NCBI RefSeq assembly: GCF_001029105.3
Contig: NZ_CP011807.3
Location: 1,984,001 to 2,048,000, forward strand
Length of the DNA stretch: 64,000 bases
DNA from: Pandoraea faecigallinarum
GTDB lineage: Bacteria; Pseudomonadota; Gammaproteobacteria; Burkholderiales; Burkholderiaceae
Direction of reading: 5' to 3'
The notes under the pieces were generated by a model. It made no database searches and was not told where the DNA came from. It saw nothing but the letters and a program-made list of their open reading frames with translations. The position numbers and the translations under genes are program-made. Shown here piece by piece: positions 10,339 through 20,004 of this stretch. How positions within the stretch are numbered: the stretch's first letter is position 1; every line of letters starts with the position of its first letter.

Positions 10339-11238
10339 ATGAACCGTATTGGAACCGTTATCGTCGCGCTGATCGTCTTGTTGATCGTGCTTGCCTCGAC
10401 CATGTTCGTGGTGGATCAGCGCCGTTATGCCGTGGTGTTCTCGCTCGGCGAGATCAAGGATGTCTACAACCAGCCCGGCCTGAAGTTCAAACTGCCGCCG
10501 CCGCTCCAGACCGTGCTGTATCTGGACAAGCGCATCATGACCATCGACAACCCGGAGCCGGAGCGTTTCATCACGGCCGAGAAGAAGAATCTGATTGTCG
10601 ACTCGTACGTGAAGTGGCGCATCGCCGACCCGCGCAAGTTCTACGTGAGCTTCAAGGGTGACAACCGTCTCGCGCAGGATCGCCTGACGCAGCAGATTCG
10701 CTCGGCATTGCAGGAAGCCTTCACCAAGCGCACGGTGACGGAAGTGGTGTCCACGCAGCGCGATCAGGTGATGCAGTGGGTCAAGCAGAAGGTCGGTGAC
10801 GAAGCCGCTCAGGTCGGCATCGAGATCGTAGACGTGCGTATGCGCCGCGTGGATCTGGCCGCGGGTATCAGCGATTCGGTCTATAGCCGGATGGCTGCCG
10901 AGCGCAAGCGAGTGGCGAACGAGTTGCGTTCGACAGGCGCCGCCGAGGCCGAGCAGATTCGTGCCGATGCGGATCGTCAGCGTGACGTCGTCGTGGCCGA
11001 AGCGTATGCCAAGGCCCAGCAGGTCAAGGGGGAGGGCGACGCGACTGCCGCCGGCATCTATGCTCAGGCCTTCGGTCGTGATCCGCAGTTTGCCCAGTTC
11101 TATCAGAGCCTGGAAGCGTACAAGGCGACGTTCCGCGACAAGAAGGACGTCATCATCGCCGACCCAAACAGCGATTTCTTCCGATTCATGCGCGGTTCCG
11201 GCGGTGCTGGCGCGTCGGCCGGAAAAGCGGGAAAATAA
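10339..11238 (+). CDS. hflC: FtsH protease activity modulator HflC
   Basis: Partner of HflK in the HflKC-FtsH complex. The 299-residue protein has an N-terminal membrane anchor (about 5-25), an SPFH/band-7 domain starting FVVDQRRYAVVFSLGE, and a C-terminal coiled-coil region rich in Ala/Glu/Lys (about 190-240). AAGGGG lies upstream of the ATG as ribosome site. Confidence 0.95.
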   Translation: MNRIGTVIVALIVLLIVLASTMFVVDQRRYAVVFSLGEIKDVYNQPGLKFKLPPPLQTVLYLDKRIMTIDNPEPERFITAEKKNLIVDSYVKWRIADPRKFYVSFKGDNRLAQDRLTQQIRSALQEAFTKRTVTEVVSTQRDQVMQWVKQKVGDEAAQVGIEIVDVRMRRVDLAAGISDSVYSRMAAERKRVANELRSTGAAEAEQIRADADRQRDVVVAEAYAKAQQVKGEGDATAAGIYAQAFGRDPQFAQFYQSLEAYKATFRDKKDVIIADPNSDFFRFMRGSGGAGASAGKAGK

Positions 11239-11260
11239 CGCCTCTGACAACCGAGTAGCT

Positions 11261-11295
11261 GCCACCGCCCGCGTCAACGCGGGCGGTGGCGTTTT
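11261..11295 (+). terminator. Strong hairpin terminator after hflC
   Basis: A perfect 14-bp GC-rich stem (GCCACCGCCCGCGT / ACGCGGGCGGTGGC) with a 2-nt formal loop is followed by GTTTTGG. It sits 22 bp after hflC and just before the small DUF2065 gene. Confidence 0.65.
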
Positions 11296-11309
11296 GGCCG
11301 AGTCCCCCA

Positions 11310-11498
11310 GTGACCAGCAGCACAATCATTCTCGCCTTCGCCCTCATGCTGATCGTCGAGGGCTTGTTCCCGTTTGTCGCGCCGGACCGGTGGCGGCAAA
11401 GTTTCCGTAAAATAACGGAAATGCCGTCCGGCCAGATTCGCTTCTTCGGTCTGGCCGCCGTCCTGCTGGGGCTGATTCTGATGCTGCTGGCCGATTAA
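11310..11498 (+). CDS. Small inner-membrane protein, DUF2065 family
   Basis: A 62-residue protein starting at a GTG (MTSSTIILAF). It has two predicted membrane helices (about 4-22 and 42-60) joined by a short basic loop containing PDRWRQ and MPSGQIRFFG, typical of the YjeT/DUF2065 family found next to hflC in many proteobacteria. The function is unknown; conserved linkage suggests a role with the HflKC-FtsH system. The reading frame extends upstream to another GTG, but that would overlap the hflC terminator hairpin. Confidence 0.8.
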   Translation: MTSSTIILAFALMLIVEGLFPFVAPDRWRQSFRKITEMPSGQIRFFGLAAVLLGLILMLLAD

Positions 11499-11537
11499 AA
11501 AAGGCGCCTCTCGCGCCGTCTGAATTCCGAAATACCC

Positions 11538-12698
11538 ATGCCGAACTGGCTACTTCCCGAAAATATCGCCGACGTGCTGCCGTCCGAGGCGCGCAAGATC
11601 GAAGATCTGCGCCGCCTCATGCTCGATCGCTTCCGTACCTACGGCTACGAACTCGTGATGCCGCCGATGCTCGAGTATGTCGAGTCGCTGCTGACCGGCA
11701 CCGGTCATGACCTGGATCTGCGCACGTTCAAGCTCGTCGATCAGCTTTCGGGGCGCACGATGGGCCTGCGCGCCGACATTACGCCGCAGATCGCCCGGAT
11801 CGACGCCCACTTGCTCAACCGCAAGGGCGTGACGCGTCTGTGCTATGCGGGTAGCGTGCTGTTCACGCGTCCGCGCAACTTGCTCGCCACGCGCGAGCCG
11901 TTCCAGATCGGTGCCGAAATCTTCGGCCATAGCGGTCTGGAAGCCGATCTCGAAATTCAGGAACTGCTGCTGTTCTGCCTGCAACTGGCCGGCCTGAAGC
12001 AAATTCGCATCGATCTTTGCCATGCGGGCGTGCTCGAAGCGTTGCTGGAGGGCGTGCCGGCTGCGGAGGCCATCGAGAGCCAGTTGTTTGGCGCGCTGGC
12101 GACCAAGGACGTGCCGCAATTGCAGGAACTCACGGGCGATCTTCCGGCCCATGTGCGCGACGCGCTGCTGAGCTTGACCACGTTGTACGGCGAGCCCGCC
12201 GATACGCTGGCGCGGGCCCGTCAGGTGTTGCCGGACCTGCCGGGTGTGAAGTCGGCGCTGGACGATCTTGCTTACCTTGCGGATTCGCAGGACAAGGGTG
12301 GACAGGCGGTGCTGTCGATCGATCTGGCCGATCTGCGCGGTTACCAGTACCACAGCGGGGTGATGTTCGCGGCCTATGTGGACGGCATCCCCAACGCGAT
12401 TGCACGAGGCGGCCGCTACGACAAGGTCGGGCAGGCCTTCGGCCGAGATCGTCCGGCGACCGGTTTTTCGCTCGATTTGCGTGAGTTGGCAGCGATTTCG
12501 CCGGTTGAAGCCCGTAGTAACGCGATTTTGGCTCCTGCGGACGATGTGCCCGGGTTGCGCGCCAAGATCGATGGTCTGCGCGACGCGGGTGAGGTCGTCA
12601 TCCGCATGCTGCCCGGCCACGCGCAGGATTTCGAGGAGTTCACGGGCGACCGCGTTCTCGTCGAGAAAGACGGTCAGTGGGTTGTGACACCCCGGTGA
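11538..12698 (+). CDS. hisZ: ATP phosphoribosyltransferase regulatory subunit HisZ
   Basis: Catalytically inactive histidyl-tRNA-synthetase paralogue that forms the hetero-octamer with short-form HisG, giving the first histidine biosynthesis enzyme its activity and feedback control. It is 386 residues, with class II synthetase-like core motifs ([14 protein letters not shown], about 75-88) and [12 protein letters not shown] (about 293-304). It lacks the C-terminal anticodon-binding domain of HisS. hisG is not in this window. The hisZ-purA neighbourhood downstream of hflC is conserved in Burkholderiales. Confidence 0.95.
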   Translation: MPNWLLPENIADVLPSEARKIEDLRRLMLDRFRTYGYELVMPPMLEYVESLLTGTGHDLDLRTFKLVDQLSGRTMGLRADITPQIARIDAHLLNRKGVTRLCYAGSVLFTRPRNLLATREPFQIGAEIFGHSGLEADLEIQELLLFCLQLAGLKQIRIDLCHAGVLEALLEGVPAAEAIESQLFGALATKDVPQLQELTGDLPAHVRDALLSLTTLYGEPADTLARARQVLPDLPGVKSALDDLAYLADSQDKGGQAVLSIDLADLRGYQYHSGVMFAAYVDGIPNAIARGGRYDKVGQAFGRDRPATGFSLDLRELAAISPVEARSNAILAPADDVPGLRAKIDGLRDAGEVVIRMLPGHAQDFEEFTGDRVLVEKDGQWVVTPR

Positions 12699-12738
12699 AT
12701 TCGCTGAAAAAAGCGGCACTCGCCCGCGCCAACACGGG

Positions 12739-14112
<1,374 letters not shown>

Positions 14113-14139
14113 AAAATAGCCGGACTGGCAAGACACACC

Positions 14140-14676
14140 ATGAATCAGCCCCAAAACGACGATAAGAACCTCTGGGTCTCGTGGGACGAATACCATCGAC
14201 TGATCGAGCGCCTGGCGCTCGCGGTCTATGAGTCCAACTGGAAGTTCGACAAGATCCTGTGTCTGGCCCGTGGTGGCTTGCGCGTGGGCGACCAGCTCGC
14301 GCGCATCTACGACGTGCCGCTCGCGATTCTGGCGACAAGTTCGTATCGTGAAGCCGAAGGTACCATTCGTGGTGATCTCGACATCGCGCAGTACATCACC
14401 ATCACGCGGGGCGAGCTTGAAGGCCGCGTGTTGCTGGTCGATGACCTGGTCGATTCGGGCGTGACGCTCGAGCGCGTCGGCAAGCATCTCAAGGAACGGT
14501 TTCCGAAGGTAACGGATGTGCGCTCGGCAGTGCTTTGGCACAAGGCCTGCTCCAAGGTGGCGCCGGATTATGCGGTCGATTTTCTGCCGACGAATCCGTG
14601 GATTCATCAGCCGTTCGAAGAGTACGATACGCTGCGTCCGCACAACTTGTCCGCGTGGATCAAACGCGGGACCTGA
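14140..14676 (+). CDS. Purine phosphoribosyltransferase (xanthine/hypoxanthine type)
   Basis: A type I phosphoribosyltransferase fold protein of 178 residues. The PRPP-binding loop is visible as VLLVDDLVDSGVTL (97-110), preceded by the CLARGGLRVGD region (41-51). Position after purA and the family assignment suggest purine base salvage (hypoxanthine/xanthine/guanine plus PRPP to nucleotide), but the base specificity cannot be read from sequence. The hood residues SYREAEGTIRGD are specific to this subgroup. Confidence 0.85.
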   Translation: MNQPQNDDKNLWVSWDEYHRLIERLALAVYESNWKFDKILCLARGGLRVGDQLARIYDVPLAILATSSYREAEGTIRGDLDIAQYITITRGELEGRVLLVDDLVDSGVTLERVGKHLKERFPKVTDVRSAVLWHKACSKVAPDYAVDFLPTNPWIHQPFEEYDTLRPHNLSAWIKRGT

Positions 14677-14988
14677 AGGGACGTCGGATATTCGAACTCG
14701 CAGCCGTAAGCGCGTTCCGGCAGGGGAGGTATCTCTCCAGTGAAATGCAGGCGGTGACATCGAAAGATGCACTGCCTGTTTTGTTTTGTCCGGTCGAATT
14801 TGATGGCGTGCTCGGCTCGACGATATCTTCGAGACGCCGTGGTGCCAAGTTCGCGTACGGTGGGGCGAGGTCACACACCATTTGGCAGGCAAATCCCTCG
14901 TTATTTGGCGATTCACCTCCGTCCGCGCTATGGTTTGATGAAAAGAACGCTGTCCGTCGTCTCTGGCGACCATGCCAGTTTGCTTGCC
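14677..14988 (+). other. Intergenic stretch between phosphoribosyltransferase and DUF4189 gene
   Basis: 312 bp that hold the terminator at 14746-14788. Beyond it there is only unassigned sequence with no recognisable promoter boxes. A longer reading of the downstream gene starting at 14767 or 14938 would cover part of it but would bury the signal peptide. Confidence 0.5.
14746..14788 (+). terminator. Terminator of the purA operon, GAAA tetraloop
   Basis: A stem-loop capped by a GAAA tetraloop: inner stem CATC/GATG (14758-14761 with 14766-14769), a bulged A, then an outer stem CAGGCGGTG / CACTGCCTG with one G-U pair, followed by TTTTGTTTTG. It is a well-formed intrinsic terminator 70 bp after the phosphoribosyltransferase stop. 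Confidence 0.75.
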
Positions 14989-15621
14989 ATGATCCGTTTG
15001 TTTCGACCTTTTTCCGTCGCTTTGATCGCATGGGTGATATGCCTGATGGCAATGACCACCGTGTCGAGTCACGCCGCATCCGCGGTGGCTGGCGTGAGAA
15101 CCGGAAACGGATTGCAGTATGTCTATGTGACGAATCAGACATCGATGGCGAAGGCCAAGCTGGCTGCCCTGGAGCGGTGCCGGTCGCGGTTGACTTCAGG
15201 GAGTCGAGGCGGACGGTGCGAAGTTCTGATGGCGGGGAATGGCCCCGCGTATTGGGCGGTCGTGCGCGCGAGTAACGGCGAAGTCGGCGTTGCGTTGGGC
15301 GACACGCAGGAGTCGGCGGTGCAGGACGCCTTCGTCGTTTGTCAGCGAGGCGGGCAGTGCGCGCTGGACGGCGCGCAGGTGTGGTTCGATAGCGGGCAAC
15401 GTCCCGGCGGGCGCTTGCCGCCACCGAAGGCAGCCCAGGCCGCGCCGACACAATGCCGGATTCCGACGGGGCAGGTGGTTCGCATGCGCACGCAATGTGT
15501 CAACGGCGAATGCGTACGAACTTACGAGAACGGTTGCACGATCCGCTTTCAGGCGGCTCGATGTCTCGATAAGGAAACGCAAAGCTATGTGTGGCGTCCG
15601 AACGGTTGCGACGACGGTTGA
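14989..15621 (+). CDS. Secreted DUF4189-family protein
   Basis: A 210-residue exported protein of unknown function. The ATG at 14989 gives a clean signal peptide (basic n-region MIRLFR, hydrophobic core to about residue 24, cleavage near SHA-A at 29). The mature part has a DUF4189-like domain (about 40-125: repeated Ala/Gly with GDTQESAVQDAFVVCQ). A Cys-rich tail follows, with paired cysteines (CVNGECVRTYENGC, ARCLDK, NGCDD) likely to form disulfides. It stands alone between two terminators. Confidence 0.75.
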   Translation: MIRLFRPFSVALIAWVICLMAMTTVSSHAASAVAGVRTGNGLQYVYVTNQTSMAKAKLAALERCRSRLTSGSRGGRCEVLMAGNGPAYWAVVRASNGEVGVALGDTQESAVQDAFVVCQRGGQCALDGAQVWFDSGQRPGGRLPPPKAAQAAPTQCRIPTGQVVRMRTQCVNGECVRTYENGCTIRFQAARCLDKETQSYVWRPNGCDDG

Positions 15622-15670
15622 TACCACCTTCCGATCCTCATTGGCGCAAGGCGTTCGCCGAAATGCGAAA

Positions 15671-15708
15671 AACGGGCGCCGACTTTCGTCAGGCGCCCGC
15701 TTTTTCTT
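15671..15708. terminator. Bidirectional terminator between DUF4189 gene and prlC
   Basis: Stem CGGGCGCC / GGCGCCCG (15673-15680 with 15692-15699), with inner GAC/GTC pairing, is flanked by AAAAA on the left and TTTTT on the right. It can stop both the + strand DUF4189 transcript and the minus-strand prlC transcript. Confidence 0.75.
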
Positions 15709-15732
15709 GCGTCAGTGCGTCGGCGACCGGCC

Positions 15733-17811
15733 TTAGCTTGCCGACATGCCGCTATGGCGCAGTAATGCATCCACTTGCGGGGCTCGGCCGCGGAAGGCAA
15801 TGAACGACTCCATGGCCTCGCGGCTACCACCGACGGCGAGAATCTCATCGCGGTAGCGCGCACCTGTCGCCGTGTCCAGCACCGATCCGCTCAACTTTGC
15901 CGCTTCCTCAAACGCCGCATATGCGTCTGCGGAGAGCACCTCGGCCCATTTGTAGCTGTAATATCCGGCCGCATAACCACCGGCGAAGATATGGCTGAAA
16001 GTGTTCGGCCAGCGCGAGAATTCCGCTTGCGGTGTCACGTGCAACCGGTCGTTGATGCGACGTGAGACTTCCAGCACCGACTCATTTCCGCGCGGATCGA
16101 AGTCATAGTGCAGATGCATGTCGAAGTCCGAGAAAACCAACTGGCGCAGCATCATCAGTCCGCTCTGGAAATTACGCGCCGCGATCATCTTGTCGAACAG
16201 CGTGCGCGGCAACGGGGCGCCGGTGTCGACGTGTGCGGTCATGTGTTCGAGCACGTCCCATTCCCAGCAGAAGTTCTCCATGAACTGCGACGGCAGTTCG
16301 ACGGCATCCCACTCCACACCATTGATGCCGGCAACGCCAGCATCTTCCACCTGCGTGAGCATGTGGTGCAGACCGTGACCGAACTCATGGAACAGCGTGA
16401 TGACATCGTCGTGCGGGAGCAATGCGGGCTTATCGCCGACCGGCGCCGGGAAGTTGCATACGAGATAGGCGACTGGCGTCTGCAACGCGCCGTCGTGCAG
16501 GCGTTTGCGGGTGCGCGCGCTATCCATCCACGCGCCACCGCGCTTACCCTCGCGCGCAAACAGGTCCATATAGAACTGGGCAACCAGCTCACCGTCGCGC
16601 TCAATACGGAAGAAACGCACATCCGGATGCCACGTCTCGGCATCCTGCGGACGGATCGTGACACCGAACAACGTTCCGGCAACCCGGAACAGGCCGTCGA
16701 GCACCTCGGGCAGCGGGAAATACTGGCGAACTTCCGTTTCGGAAAACGAGTACCGTTGCTGACGGAGTTTCTCCGAGGCGTATGCGGTATCCCAAGGTTC
16801 CAGTTTGTCGATGCCGAGCGCCTTTGCGGCAAACGCTTGAAGTTCTTCCCAGTCCTTTTCGGCATACGGCCGTGCGCGACGTGCAAGATCTTCGAGAAAT
16901 TCGAGCACTTGCGCCGGCGATTCGGCCATCTTCGGTTCGAGCGAGACTTCGGCGTAATTCTTGAAGCCGAGCATCTGCGCTTCTTCGCGGCGCAACGCAA
17001 GTTGCTCCACGATGATCTCGGTGTTATCCCATCCAGCCTCGCCGTCACCGAATTGAGGACCTAATTCCGACGCACGCGTGACGTTCGCGCGATAAAGCTT
17101 TTCACGCAGCGCGCGGTTGTCGGCATATTGCAGGACCGGGAAATAGGACGGGAAATGCAGTGTGAATTTCCAGCCTTCAATGCCATCACGTTCGGCCGCG
17201 GCACGGGCGGCCGCCTTGTCGTCGTCCGGCAGGCCTGCAATCTCCTGTTCGTCCGTCACGACGAGCAAGAACTTGTTGGTTGCGTCGAGAACGTGGTCGG
17301 AGAAACGCTTGGCCAGGCTGGCCTGCGCTTCCTGAATCTCGGCAAAGCGCGGCTTCTGATCCTCGGGGAGTTCGGCGCCGCCCAGACGGAACCCGCGCAT
17401 TTCATTGTCGAGAATCTTCTTGCGAGCGGCCGATAGACCGGCGAATTCGGGGCCGGCGGCAATCGCCTTGTACTTTTCAAAAAGGGCAAGATTCTGCCCG
17501 ACGCTCGCAGAGAATTCGGTGACCCGCGGCAGGTTTTCGCTGTAGGCAGCACGCAGTTCCGGCGTATCGGCAACAGCGTTAAGGTGTCCGATGATCTCCC
17601 AGGCACGGCCGAGACCTTCGGTGCCGTCCTCTACGGCGTCGAGAATGTTGGCCCAGGTCGCCGGGGTGGCAGGATCCGCCGCCCGGTCAACCGCGGCGCG
17701 CGCCTGTTCGAGCAAGACGTCAATGGCAGGCGTCACGTGCTCGGGGCGAATATCGGCAAAGCGGGGAAGTCCTTCGATATCGAGAAGAGGATTGGTTTGC
17801 GGCGTATTCAT
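15733..17811 (-). CDS. prlC: Oligopeptidase A (M3 zinc metallopeptidase)
   Basis: Cytoplasmic M3-family thimet-type oligopeptidase degrading signal peptides and small peptides. The ATG at 17811 gives 692 residues; a GTG five codons upstream is the alternative. The zinc motif HEFGH is at about 475-479 and the third ligand Glu is in DAVELPSQ about 26 residues on. The long helical N-terminal half and the C-terminal FSHIFAGGYAAGYYSYKWAE signature (substrate-binding Tyr residues) are all present, so the enzyme should be active. Confidence 0.96.
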   Translation of the reverse strand: MNTPQTNPLLDIEGLPRFADIRPEHVTPAIDVLLEQARAAVDRAADPATPATWANILDAVEDGTEGLGRAWEIIGHLNAVADTPELRAAYSENLPRVTEFSASVGQNLALFEKYKAIAAGPEFAGLSAARKKILDNEMRGFRLGGAELPEDQKPRFAEIQEAQASLAKRFSDHVLDATNKFLLVVTDEQEIAGLPDDDKAAARAAAERDGIEGWKFTLHFPSYFPVLQYADNRALREKLYRANVTRASELGPQFGDGEAGWDNTEIIVEQLALRREEAQMLGFKNYAEVSLEPKMAESPAQVLEFLEDLARRARPYAEKDWEELQAFAAKALGIDKLEPWDTAYASEKLRQQRYSFSETEVRQYFPLPEVLDGLFRVAGTLFGVTIRPQDAETWHPDVRFFRIERDGELVAQFYMDLFAREGKRGGAWMDSARTRKRLHDGALQTPVAYLVCNFPAPVGDKPALLPHDDVITLFHEFGHGLHHMLTQVEDAGVAGINGVEWDAVELPSQFMENFCWEWDVLEHMTAHVDTGAPLPRTLFDKMIAARNFQSGLMMLRQLVFSDFDMHLHYDFDPRGNESVLEVSRRINDRLHVTPQAEFSRWPNTFSHIFAGGYAAGYYSYKWAEVLSADAYAAFEEAAKLSGSVLDTATGARYRDEILAVGGSREAMESFIAFRGRAPQVDALLRHSGMSAS

Positions 17812-18201
17812 GCGATCGTTATCCACTTGAAGGGGCTTACGAAGAGTGTGGGGGCAACCTGTCGATTTTTCCAGTCGTTTTTTTCAACTGGCACGATTGG
17901 CGCTCACGAAGGCGAAAACACCGCAAACCCCCGTCTTTCCGTGACTTCAGCCATATCGGGACCATAAACAAGGGGTAGTGGCGCTGGAATTCGTTACTCG
18001 CCGCAGACGGTTTTTTCGGGAGGTTCTGACGCTCATGTCGGCGGTTTCGGTTTCCATGGGCGATGTCGACGCGTCCGAGGAAGGGCGCGACGAAAAAGGG
18101 CGCGCAGACCATTCGGCCTTGCGCGCCCTGCGATGTCGCGAATTGATGTGGTCGGCTGCGGACTGCTGCGAGGCGCCGCGTCTGGTCCACCGGCGAGAAG
18201 A
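17812..18201 (-). other. Intergenic stretch between prlC and folD
   Basis: About 390 bp on the minus-strand side. The folD-proximal part holds the terminator at 18093-18129; the prlC-proximal part presumably holds the prlC promoter, but I see no clear -35/-10 pair. No supported gene lies here. Confidence 0.5.
18093..18129 (-). terminator. folD terminator
   Basis: Perfect 9-bp stem AGGGCGCGC / GCGCGCCCT (18097-18105 with 18121-18129) with a 15-nt loop. Reading on the minus strand it runs into TTTTT. It lies about 70 bp beyond the folD stop. Confidence 0.7.
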
Positions 18202-19053
18202 TTAGCTCAGTGCGCGCTCCGCGGCCTCGATGGTGTTGACAAGCAGCATGGTGATGGTCATCGGACCGACACCGCCCGGCACCGGCGTAATGTAACCGGC
18301 CACTTCCTTGACGCCCTGGAAGTCGACGTCTCCGCACAGCTTGCCTTCATCGTCCCGATTCATGCCGACATCGATCACCGCAGCACCCGGTTTGACCATG
18401 TCGGCAGTAACGATATTGCGCTTGCCCACTGCGGCGACGATGACGTCGGCATTGCGAGTATGGGCGGCGAGATCGCGTGTCTTGCTGTTGCAGATGGTGA
18501 CGGTGGCGCCAGCCTGGAGCAGCATCATTGCCATCGGTTTGCCGACAATATTCGAGGCACCGATCACGACGGCAACGGCACCACGCAGCGGGAATTCCAC
18601 TGACTCCAGCATTTTCATGCAGCCGTAGGGCGTGCAGGGGCGGAACAACGGTGCGCCAGTCATCAGTGCCCCGGCGTTCGACACGTGAAAACCATCGACG
18701 TCCTTTTCCGGCGCGATAGCTTCGAGCACTTTATGGCTGTCGATATGCTTTGGCAGTGGCAACTGCACGAGAATACCGTTGATCTTCGGATCGCGGTTCA
18801 GTTCGTCGATGCGGGCAAGCAGCGCACTCTCGGTCAGATCGGCCGGATAGCGGTCGAGGGACGAGTGCAGGCCGTTGTCTTCGCAAGCCTTGACCTTGTT
18901 TCGCACATAGACCTGGCTGGCGGGATCGTCACCGACGAGGACAACGGCGAGGCCTGGCTGGTGGCCGCGGGCGGTCAGGGCGGCGGCGCGCGTGGCGACT
19001 TCGGCGCGAATACGTTTGGCGAGGGCGTTGCCGTCGATGAGGGTGGCGGTCAT
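18202..19053 (-). CDS. folD: Bifunctional methylenetetrahydrofolate dehydrogenase/cyclohydrolase
   Basis: Interconverts 5,10-methylene-, methenyl- and 10-formyl-THF, feeding purine and formyl-Met synthesis. Start [10 protein letters not shown] gives 283 residues, the normal FolD length. Motifs: [11 protein letters not shown] with the catalytic Lys region (49-59), [13 protein letters not shown] (93-105), DVDGFH (118-123), the NADP-binding GASNIVGKP (165-173) and C-terminal [10 protein letters not shown]. An in-frame upstream extension lacks homology-like features and was excluded. Confidence 0.97.
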   Translation of the reverse strand: MTATLIDGNALAKRIRAEVATRAAALTARGHQPGLAVVLVGDDPASQVYVRNKVKACEDNGLHSSLDRYPADLTESALLARIDELNRDPKINGILVQLPLPKHIDSHKVLEAIAPEKDVDGFHVSNAGALMTGAPLFRPCTPYGCMKMLESVEFPLRGAVAVVIGASNIVGKPMAMMLLQAGATVTICNSKTRDLAAHTRNADVIVAAVGKRNIVTADMVKPGAAVIDVGMNRDDEGKLCGDVDFQGVKEVAGYITPVPGGVGPMTITMLLVNTIEAAERALS

Positions 19054-19335
19054 GATGCGTGGATGTCGAATGAAGGAGGGGGCTGGCCGGAGGCCGGATA
19101 CTGCGGCGCCAGTCGGGCAGAGGACAAGCGCAAAAGCCGTATTATAACGGCGCGCCGAAGCATGGGGGAGGGGTGGGCAGCTCCATGCGGTCGCGATGTG
19201 CGCGTCGAAGGGCATTGCCATTGATACGCGACCGGCAATCCATCGCCGGCCGGTGACGTGAGATCGGGCGCTGGCCGTTGGAAGAGCGCAGCGCCGATTC
19301 AGCAGGTGTCCAGAAACTACGAAGTCACGAGGCAA

Positions 19336-20004
19336 TCAGGGGCGTGGGGAGCCGCTGGAGCGCTTGGGCAGTGCAAGGCGAAGCAGATCCGCAACCGTAT
19401 TGACATTCAGCTTTTCCATGATGTTGGCGCGGTGCGCCTCGACCGTCTTGATGCTGATGCCCAGATCGTCGGCAATTTGCTTGTTCAGGCGGCCGGCGAT
19501 GATTCGCTCCAACACCTGATGCTCGCGACTCGTCAGCTTCCGAAGCAACTCTTCCGCCGCTTGCTGTTCGCGATGACTGCTGGCTTCCTGGCGAGCCTTC
19601 GACAGCATCTTTTCGACTTGCAAACGAAGCTCGGCTTCGTCGAAAGGCTTTTCGATAAAGTCCATCGCGCCTTTCTTCATCGTCTCGACCGCCATGGGCA
19701 CGTCGCCGTGACCGGTCACGAAGATGATCGGAAGGTTGATGTTTCGCTCGATCAGCGCATCCTGAAGTTCCAGGCCGCTCATGCCGGGCATACGGACATC
19801 GAGAATCAGGCAGCCCACCAGATTGTTGGGCCGATTGCTTTGCGTCACGTCGGCGCAGAACTGGAGAAAATCGTCTGCACTGCCAAAGCCTCGCACGTGA
19901 TAGCCGTTGGCTTCCAAAAGCCAGCGAAGCGAGTCGCGGACGGCCTCGTCGTCATCGACGACAAAGACGGTTTCTTGATCGGTATTGATATTGGGTGTCG
20001 TCAT
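19336..20004 (-). CDS. FixJ/LuxR-type two-component response regulator
   Basis: 222-residue regulator. Receiver domain about 11-125 with acidic pocket DDD (17-19), phospho-acceptor D69 in LILDVRMPG and conserved K near IEKPFDEAEL. A short linker leads to a C-terminal GerE/LuxR helix-turn-helix (about 155-215, LTSREHQVLERIIAGRLNKQIADDLG...). Its start codon overlaps the stop of the upstream kinase gene (ATGA), so translation is coupled. The target genes are unknown; the neighbouring pyruvate dehydrogenase operon is a candidate. Confidence 0.93.
   Translation of the reverse strand: MTTPNINTDQETVFVVDDDEAVRDSLRWLLEANGYHVRGFGSADDFLQFCADVTQSNRPNNLVGCLILDVRMPGMSGLELQDALIERNINLPIIFVTGHGDVPMAVETMKKGAMDFIEKPFDEAELRLQVEKMLSKARQEASSHREQQAAEELLRKLTSREHQVLERIIAGRLNKQIADDLGISIKTVEAHRANIMEKLNVNTVADLLRLALPKRSSGSPRP

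Noticed and set aside
17978..18205. Possible small gene in the prlC-folD gap
   Set aside because: It runs through the folD terminator hairpin and has no ribosome site.
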